From Caproicibacter sp002399225 (GTDB lineage Bacteria > Bacillota > Clostridia > Oscillospirales > Acutalibacteraceae), in contig DAIOKN010000043.1 in NCBI GenBank assembly GCA_036756705.1, forward strand, positions 1 through 12,440: 12,440 nucleotides of DNA, written 5' to 3'. Of the stretch, positions 7,325 to 12,440 are shown in pieces. The stretch's first letter is position 1, and each line of letters opens with the position of its first letter. The notes beneath the pieces were generated by a model. That model searched no databases, was not told where the DNA came from, and saw only the letters and a program-made list of their open reading frames with translations. Made by a program: the position numbers and the translations under genes.

Positions 7325-8248
7325 ATGGAACACAGCCTGAAAAAGCGTAACCTGAAAAGTTCGGTGCCGCTGCTTCTTTTAACCGTACCCGGACTTTTGT
7401 ATCTTTTCATCAATAACTATATCCCGATGTTCGGAATTTTTATCGCCTTCAAGGATATAGACTTTTCAAAGGGAATTTTCCTAAGTCCATGGGCCGGGTT
7501 TAAAAATTTCGAGTTTTTGTTCCGGACCAAGGACGCATGGATCATGACGCGGAACACCTTACTCTACAATATTGCGTTTATCGCGCTTGGAACGCTGCTG
7601 GCGGTAATCGTTGCCATCCTGCTCAACGAAGTGGTGATCAAACCGTTGCTAAGGTTTTTTCAGAGTACGTTGATTCTGCCGAGTCTGATTTCGATGGTCA
7701 TCGTGTCTTATATCGTCTACGCGTTTTTAAGCTCCGACACGGGCCTCATCAACAATTCCATCCTGAAACCGCTGGGTATTCAGCCCGTCAGCTGGTATTC
7801 ACAGGCCAATGCTTGGCCGGGCATTATCATTCTTGTTTACCTGTGGAAAAACGTGGGCTATTTTTCCATCATTTTTGTTGCCAGTATCGCAGGGATGGAT
7901 AAAGAAATTTTCGAGGCGGCCAAAATAGACGGGGCGGGTAAACTCAGCCAAATCAAGAACATCACGCTCCCGCTGCTCAAACCCACCGTTATCATCATTG
8001 TGCTGATGTGCGTCGGGCGCATCATGTACTCCGACTTCGGCTTATTCTATCAGGTGCCTATGAACTCCGGCGCGCTGTACTCGACGACGCAGACCATTGA
8101 TACCTACGTTTACCGCGGCCTTATGCAGATGAACGATATTGGCATGTCGTCGGCGGCAGGCTTCTACCAGTCAGTAGTCGGATTTGCCGTCGTGATTGCG
8201 GCTAATGCGCTTGTTCGCAAACTCAGCCCTGAAGATGCGCTGTTTTAG
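7325..8248 (+). CDS. Sugar ABC transporter permease, LplB/YtcP-like (MalF-side subunit)
   Basis: Inner-membrane permease of 307 residues with about six hydrophobic segments, the first near residues 13-30 (PLLLLTVPGLLYLFINNY). The binding-protein-dependent transport motif is present: EAAKIDGAG at residues 197-205, followed by the LPLLKP segment, the loop that docks with the ATPase subunit. The N-terminal YIPMFGIFIAFKD and FKNFEFLF motifs are typical of the LplB group in polysaccharide-type importers. GAGGG lies nine bases before the ATG. Its stop is 11 bases before the next permease start, so the two are translated together as the heterodimeric channel of the importer. A 137-base space with two hairpins separates it from the binding-protein gene. 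Substrate unknown from this gene alone. Confidence 0.93.
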   Translation: MEHSLKKRNLKSSVPLLLLTVPGLLYLFINNYIPMFGIFIAFKDIDFSKGIFLSPWAGFKNFEFLFRTKDAWIMTRNTLLYNIAFIALGTLLAVIVAILLNEVVIKPLLRFFQSTLILPSLISMVIVSYIVYAFLSSDTGLINNSILKPLGIQPVSWYSQANAWPGIIILVYLWKNVGYFSIIFVASIAGMDKEIFEAAKIDGAGKLSQIKNITLPLLKPTVIIIVLMCVGRIMYSDFGLFYQVPMNSGALYSTTQTIDTYVYRGLMQMNDIGMSSAAGFYQSVVGFAVVIAANALVRKLSPEDALF

Positions 8249-8252
8249 GAGG
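8247..8252 (+). promoter_or_regulatory. AGGAGG ribosome binding site supporting a TTG start
   Basis: Perfect AGGAGG overlapping the stop codon of the preceding gene, seven bases before TTG at 8260. No in-frame ATG gives an equally good N-terminus, so the TTG start is accepted. Confidence 0.8.
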
Positions 8253-8259
8253 ATTTGCC

Positions 8260-9159
8260 TTGAAAGAGATTTCTACGGCGGGCGAGAAAACGTTTCGTAC
8301 CGTTTCCTATGTTCTAATTGCACTGGTGTCCATTTTGACCCTGCTTCCATTTGTCCTGATGCTGATTGCGTCTTTTACGGATGAAAATTTTCTGGTTCAG
8401 AACGGATACAGCTTTTTTCCGTCCAAACTGAGCGGCAACGCTTACCTTTATCTGCTGGGGCAGTCGCCGACGGTGCTCCGTGCCTACGGAGTGTCATTCA
8501 TCGTAACGGTTGCGGGCACCGCGCTCGGCATTGTGCTGACGTCTATGCTGGCTTATCCGCTTTCACGCAAGGATTTCAAATACCGCAACATCATGTCGTT
8601 TCTTGTGTTTTTCACGATGCTGTTCAGTGGCGGCGTGGTGCCGTCCTACATTATGTGGAGCAAGATGTTTCATATCACCAACACAATTCTGGCGCTGATC
8701 ATTCCGAACTATCTAGTGACGGCGTTCAATGTGTTCCTGATGCGCAGCTATTACACCAACAACATTCCGCCGGCATTGGTTGAGGCGGCGCAGATCGACG
8801 GTGCTTCGGAAATGACTGTTTTTTTCCGCATCATGTTGCCGCTCTCCATCCCTGTTGTAGCGACCGTGGGCCTCTTTACCGGCCTCGTTTACTGGAACGA
8901 CTGGATCAACGGCCTTTATTACATCACCGAGCCGAAGCTTTACAGCATCCAGTATTATCTGATCGTGCTGATGCAGAATATCCAGTTTCTGCAGTCTGGG
9001 AATGCAAACGCGGCCGTCAATGCCGGCACGATTCAGCTGCCCAGCACAGCCATCCGCATGGCGTTGGCTGTGATCGGCATGCTGCCCATTATGGTCATCT
9101 TCCCGTTTTTCCAGAAATATTTTATCAAAGGCGTCGTGATTGGAGCAGTTAAGGGCTGA
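8260..9159 (+). CDS. Sugar ABC transporter permease, LplC/YtcP-like (MalG-side subunit)
   Basis: Second inner-membrane permease, 299 residues, started by TTG behind a perfect AGGAGG. About six membrane segments, the first near residues 14-35 (VSYVLIALVSILTLLPFVL). The ATPase-docking motif is clear: EAAQIDGASE from Glu175, followed by IMLPLSIPVVA. Family hallmarks of carbohydrate MalG/LplC-type permeases include YPLSRKDFKYR, FSGGVVPSYI, WNDWINGLYYI and the C-terminal FPFFQKYFIKGVVIGAVKG. It pairs with the product of 7325-8248. No ATP-binding subunit gene is in the window; importers of this family usually borrow a shared MsmK/MsiK-type ATPase encoded elsewhere. The esterase gene follows after 37 bases, probably on the same transcript. 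Confidence 0.94.
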   Translation: MKEISTAGEKTFRTVSYVLIALVSILTLLPFVLMLIASFTDENFLVQNGYSFFPSKLSGNAYLYLLGQSPTVLRAYGVSFIVTVAGTALGIVLTSMLAYPLSRKDFKYRNIMSFLVFFTMLFSGGVVPSYIMWSKMFHITNTILALIIPNYLVTAFNVFLMRSYYTNNIPPALVEAAQIDGASEMTVFFRIMLPLSIPVVATVGLFTGLVYWNDWINGLYYITEPKLYSIQYYLIVLMQNIQFLQSGNANAAVNAGTIQLPSTAIRMALAVIGMLPIMVIFPFFQKYFIKGVVIGAVKG

Positions 9160-9196
9160 TCTGTCGTCAAATCTGATGAAAAGGAGATATCGAGCA

Positions 9197-10129
9197 ATGA
9201 GTCAGAGCGAAGGGGCAAAGATTGCCAACGAAATGCCGGAGGGAATACAGCTGTTGTATGCCCAGTTTGCGGATGACGCACCATGGTACAACTGTGAATA
9301 TATTTCCAACGTACCGTATGCGACCCGGGGGGATATCACACTGAAGCTGCAGATTCTCAAGCCGTCCTATGTGGTGGACCGGCGGTTTCCGCTGATTATC
9401 TTTGTTCAGGGTTCCGCATGGCGCAAACAAAATCTTTATATGCAGATTCCGGCGCTCTCTGACATGGCTGCCCATGGTTACGTCATAGCTTCGGTGGAAT
9501 GCCGTGATACGGACCAGGCCCGTTTCCCGGCGCAGTTGGAGGATGTGAAAAGCGCTATCCGTTTCATGCGGGCCAATGCCTCCAAATATGCGGCGAACCC
9601 GGAGCGTGTGGGTGTTTGGGGCGATTCCTCCGGCGGACATCTGTCTCTGATGACGGGGCTGACCTGCACGCCGCACGACAAAAATACAGCCGTTGAAGAG
9701 CGTGACGATGTGCTGGCTGTGGTGGATTATTACGGCATAACCGATCTGCTGACACTCGGTGATTATAATGTCATTCTCGACCACGGCGGATCCGACTCGC
9801 CCGAAGGGCTGCTACTGGGTGGCAAGGTGGGCGACCGTCAGGAGGAAGCCAAAAAAGCCAGCCCGGTTTATCAGGACCTTGACCGCGAACTTCCGCCGTT
9901 CCTGATCATCCACGGCGATAGCGACAAAATTGTCCACATAAGTCAAAGCATGGAGATGTACCATGCGCTGCGCCAGCATGGGAAAAAGGCGTTGTTTTAT
10001 AAAGTGGTTGGCGCAGACCACGGGGTCGGCGTCTGGAATCCGGAAGTGTTGCACATCACCGAGCGGTTCTTTGCCGCGCAGCTCAGGCAGCCGGATTACG
10101 ACAGGCTGTTTACTCAGAATCAGAACTGA
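9197..10129 (+). CDS. Cytoplasmic alpha/beta-hydrolase esterase (BD-FAE/carboxylesterase-like)
   Basis: Alpha/beta-hydrolase of 310 residues. Seen: the nucleophile elbow GDSSGG with Ser144, a candidate acid Asp243 in HGDSDKIV, and His275 in GADHGVG, which completes a Ser-Asp-His triad; the oxyanion-hole segment reads IIFVQGSAW in place of the common HGGGW. Overall pattern (ITLKLQILKP, FPLIIFVQG, GYVIASVECRD, FPAQLEDVKSAIRF) resembles the BD-FAE/acetyl-esterase group that removes acetyl, feruloyl or other acyl groups from carbohydrates. There is no signal peptide, so it works in the cytoplasm on an imported substrate. ATG 9197 has AAGGAGAT eight bases upstream; an in-frame start at 9140 would overlap the permease gene. 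Lying between the importer and sucrose phosphorylase, it may deacylate an acylated sucrose; this is inference. Peptidase or lactonase activity in the same fold cannot be excluded. Confidence 0.85.
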   Translation: MSQSEGAKIANEMPEGIQLLYAQFADDAPWYNCEYISNVPYATRGDITLKLQILKPSYVVDRRFPLIIFVQGSAWRKQNLYMQIPALSDMAAHGYVIASVECRDTDQARFPAQLEDVKSAIRFMRANASKYAANPERVGVWGDSSGGHLSLMTGLTCTPHDKNTAVEERDDVLAVVDYYGITDLLTLGDYNVILDHGGSDSPEGLLLGGKVGDRQEEAKKASPVYQDLDRELPPFLIIHGDSDKIVHISQSMEMYHALRQHGKKALFYKVVGADHGVGVWNPEVLHITERFFAAQLRQPDYDRLFTQNQN

Positions 10130-10134
10130 GAAAC

Positions 10135-10153
10135 GCCCGCGCCTGCCGCGGGC
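10135..10153 (+). other. GC-only hairpin between esterase and sucrose phosphorylase genes
   Basis: GCCCGCG (10135-10141) and CGCGGGC (10147-10153) form a perfect 7-pair stem with a 5-base loop, five bases after the esterase stop. No T tract follows (ACAAAACTGC), so it is unlikely to be an efficient intrinsic terminator; a processing or stability element is more likely. Confidence 0.5.
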
Positions 10154-10190
10154 ACAAAACTGCAATTTGTGAAGAGTTGGGAAATTGTTT

Positions 10191-11661
10191 ATGAATTTAA
10201 AGGAACCGAAACAGTTCGAAAACAAAATCATGCTGATTACTTACCCCGACTCGCTAGGGCGCAACCTGAGCGAGCTGAGGAAGATTCTGCATTCGGAAAT
10301 CGGGGACGCAGTCGGCGGCATTCATCTGTTGCCGTTTTTTCCATCCTCCGGGGACAGGGGCTTTGCCCCAATGACTTATCGGCAGGTGGATCCGTCGTTC
10401 GGCAGCTGGGATGATATCAGCGCGCTGGCCGAAGACTATTACCTGATGTTCGACTATATGATCAACCATATTTCCGCGCAGAGCGAGTATTACAAGGATT
10501 TTCTGCGCCTGCATGATGCCTCGCCCAACCGCGATCTTTTTATCCGTTACCCGAGGTTCTGGGAGAACGGCGGGCCGACGCAGGAACAGGTGGACGCGAT
10601 CTACAAGCGCAAACCGCGTGCTCCGTATGCGGAAGCGCATTTCGCGGATGGAACGGAGGAAAAGGTCTGGTGCACGTTTTCTGATGAGCAGATTGACCTG
10701 AACTGCTTTTCGGATGCCGGGCGGGATTTCATCCGCGGCAACCTACGCTTTTTGTCTGAACGGGGGGCGGCAGTTATTCGCCTGGACGCTTTTGCCTATG
10801 CAACGAAAAANNNNNNNNNNCACCTCGTGCTTCTTTCAGGAGCCAGAGGTTTGGAACCTGCTGAACTTCTGCCGGGAATCCCTGAAAGACCGGCACGTAG
10901 TGCTTCTGCCCGAGGTTCACGAACATTACTCGATGCAGCAAAAAATTGCGGAGCACGGGTATGCCGTTTACGATTTCGCGCTGCCGATGTTGTTACTAGA
11001 TGCAATTTATCACGGACGTTCCCAATATTTGAAGAACTGGTTTTCCATTTGTCCGCGTCGACAGTTCACAACGCTGGATACGCATGACGGCATCGGAGTC
11101 GTGGATGTGCGGGATCTGCTCCCGGATGCGGAACTGGAGCGTACAAAAGAAGAAATTTTCAAAAAAGGAGCCAACGTCAAAAAAGTCTACAACACGTCGG
11201 CTTATCACAATCTGGATATCTACCAGGTTAACTGCACCTATTACTCTGCCGTGGGCAACGACGACGGTGCTTATCTTCTGGCCCGCGCGGTCCAGTTTTT
11301 CGCACCCGGCGTCCCGCTTGTCTATTATGTCGGGATGCTGGCGGGAAGAAACGACCTGAAGCTGTTGGAAGAAACCAAGGTGGGCCGAAACATCAACCGG
11401 CATTCCTACACTGTGGAAGAAGTCGCGGAGGAAACGCGTCGGCCTGTGGTCCGAAAACTGCTTGCACTGATGCGTTTCCGCAATCGGCACCCCGCTTTCG
11501 GCGGCGAATTCGAACTCGAAGACTGCGGAAAAGAAGAGCTGCGTATTTTACGCAAAAATGGCTCTAACTGGGCGAGGCTTACGGCAGATTTAAAACGGAA
11601 AACTTTTTCCATTACATATTCGGGCAGGCGCCCGGATGAAGAAACGGAGCTGATATTGTGA
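10191..11661 (+). CDS. gtfA: Sucrose phosphorylase, GH13 subfamily 18 (interrupted by assembly gap)
   Basis: Cytoplasmic retaining phosphorylase: sucrose + phosphate gives alpha-D-glucose 1-phosphate + D-fructose. Seen: IMLITYPDSLGRNL, IHLLPFFPSSGDRGFAP, VDPSFGSWDD, LMFDYMINHIS, nucleophile Asp199 in VIRLDAFAY; after ten N the chain resumes in another frame with TSCFFQEPEVW, acid/base Glu240 in LLPEVHEHY, YDFALPM, Asp298 in LDTHDGIGVVD, the acceptor-site loop HNLDIYQVNCTYYSA, and GRNINRHSYT. These motifs match the lactic-acid-bacterium type (Leuconostoc/Streptococcus GtfA). If the gap is really 6 bases the protein has 488 residues, close to the roughly 480-490 of that type. The Asp in NLDIYQ is kept as in sucrose enzymes, which argues against sucrose 6'-phosphate as substrate. 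ATG 10191 fits family N-termini; TTG at 10185 is an alternative, and the ribosome binding site is weak. The stop overlaps the next gene by four bases. Confidence 0.93.
10811..10820. other. Assembly gap (ten N) inside the sucrose phosphorylase gene
   Basis: Ten N between AYATK and TSCFF, at a loop just after the nucleophile. The frames join only if the true gap is a multiple of three; comparison with remembered family sequences suggests six bases. Ten is a scaffold placeholder. Confidence 0.95.
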
Positions 11662-12440
11662 AGGCAAAAGAGATTATCGAAAAGATACTGAAGGCTTCCG
11701 GGAACAGGGAGATTCCAAACACATGCGATCAAATTGCTTACGGTGATCCAGAGACCGAGGTTTCGAAAATCGTCACAACATTTATGGCTACAGCCGACGT
11801 TATTCGCAAAGCGGCGGCATGCGGCGCGCAGATGATTATTACCCATGAACCGACTTATTTTACCGGGGCCGACAAAACGGACTGGCTCGTGAACGACTCG
11901 GTTTACCGGAAAAAGAAGGAGCTGCTTGACCGGTCGCATCTGGTCATCTGGCGTTACCACGACCACATGCACGCGGCAGGCTCGGATCAGATTTACGATG
12001 GTCTGCTGAAAAAAATAGAGTGGGAAGGATATCTTGACCGGAATTTTCCTTTTCCACACTGTTACACAATTCCGGAAACAACGCTGCGCGGCCTCGCTGC
12101 TTTTTTTAAGGAAAAGCTGAACATGAGTACAATTCAGATTGTAGGTGACCCAGAGGCAAAAATAACGCGTGTCGGGATTCTGGTGGGCGGTGGAAGTCTG
12201 GGACTCGGACGGGAAGAGATGCCGATGCAGTTGATGGAACAGCAGAATCTTGATGTTATCGTCTGCGGAGACATCACCGAATGGACGCTGTGTGCCTATG
12301 TGCGGGATGCAGCTCAGCTGGGCCTGAATAAGAGTATGCTTGTGGTGGGACACGAACGTACGGAGGAACCGGGCATGGAGTGGATGGCCGACTGGCTGCC
12401 AAAGTTGGTAGGTCTGCCGGTAGAATTCATCAGCGCTGGC
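11658..12440 (+). CDS. NIF3/DUF34-family dinuclear-metal protein (3' end outside window)
   Basis: The frame stays open from GTG 11658 to the window end: 261 residues without stop, so the gene is partial at its 3' end. GGAG at 11646-11649 is eight bases upstream, and the GTG overlaps the sucrose phosphorylase stop by four bases (GTGA), implying translational coupling. Seen NIF3 features: N-terminal AKEIIEKIL, IVTTFMATADVIRKAAACGAQMIITHEPTYF, the GILVGGGSLG turn, DVIVCGDITEW and the metal motif GHERTE. Family members form hexameric toroids with two metal ions per subunit; their biochemical role is unsettled, with hydrolase or cofactor-related roles proposed. Likely ligands here are His63, Glu64, His105, His232 and Glu236, which differs from the usual His-His and Asp set at two places. 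Its tight link to sucrose phosphorylase suggests a job in this sugar pathway, but the sequence does not show which. Confidence 0.85.
   Translation, partial: MKAKEIIEKILKASGNREIPNTCDQIAYGDPETEVSKIVTTFMATADVIRKAAACGAQMIITHEPTYFTGADKTDWLVNDSVYRKKKELLDRSHLVIWRYHDHMHAAGSDQIYDGLLKKIEWEGYLDRNFPFPHCYTIPETTLRGLAAFFKEKLNMSTIQIVGDPEAKITRVGILVGGGSLGLGREEMPMQLMEQQNLDVIVCGDITEWTLCAYVRDAAQLGLNKSMLVVGHERTEEPGMEWMADWLPKLVGLPVEFISAG

Noticed and set aside
10714..11661. Separate gene starting at 10714 in the phosphorylase region
   Set aside because: Only the part after the N run carries phosphorylase motifs; the part before it is an out-of-frame shadow joined across placeholder N.
10191..11661. Sucrose 6'-phosphate phosphorylase rather than sucrose phosphorylase
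   Set aside because: Uptake is by an ABC importer, which does not phosphorylate, a fructokinase is present to use free fructose, and the acceptor loop keeps the Asp of NLDIYQ. Not fully excluded without assay.
11406..12353. Open frame of 315 codons on the minus strand
   Set aside because: It is antisense to the phosphorylase end and NIF3 gene, both of which have clear family motifs.
1..12440. CRISPR arrays, transposases, tRNA or rRNA genes, attachment sites
   Set aside because: None seen: no regularly spaced repeats, no transposase-like product and no RNA gene sequence; the longest space between genes is 227 bases (5438-5664).

Overview
The window reads as a chromosomal sugar-utilisation locus of a Gram-positive Clostridia-type bacterium, most likely an anaerobe of the Oscillospiraceae/Ruminococcaceae kind; the genus is not identifiable by eye. 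The signs are strong AGGAGG-type ribosome binding sites with ATG, GTG and TTG starts, a YesM/YesN-type two-component pair, an LplA/LplB/LplC-type ABC importer with a DUF3502 lipoprotein, and roughly balanced GC. All genes lie on the + strand. Two runs of exactly ten N (6076-6085 and 10811-10820) each sit inside a gene and are scaffold gaps, so this is draft assembly sequence.

Left half, regulation plus one enzyme (82-5437): a LacI-family repressor, a PfkB-type fructokinase, a membrane histidine kinase and an AraC-type response regulator follow each other with gaps of 66, 36 and 4 bases, so they probably form one transcript. It ends at a strong intrinsic terminator (5440-5483).

Control region (5438-5664): after the terminator come three TTTTTG repeats spaced 12 and 11 bases, an extended -10 promoter (TGATATAAT, 5546-5554) with no well-placed -35 box, a palindrome at the predicted transcription start, and a leader hairpin. 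This layout suits activation by the response regulator and repression by the LacI-type protein.

Right half, transport and catabolism (5665-12440): a solute-binding lipoprotein, two permeases, a cytoplasmic alpha/beta-hydrolase esterase, a GH13 sucrose phosphorylase and a NIF3/DUF34 protein cut by the window end. No transport ATPase is present, so it is presumably shared and encoded elsewhere. Two hairpins lie between the binding protein and permease genes.

Proposed joint function: the ABC system imports a sucrose-like sugar without phosphorylating it. Sucrose phosphorylase splits sucrose with phosphate into glucose 1-phosphate and fructose, and the fructokinase converts fructose to fructose 6-phosphate. 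The esterase has no signal peptide, which raises the possibility that the imported substrate is an acylated sucrose deacylated inside the cell. That acyl-sucrose idea and the role of the unusual NIF3 protein are the least explained and most interesting parts of the window.
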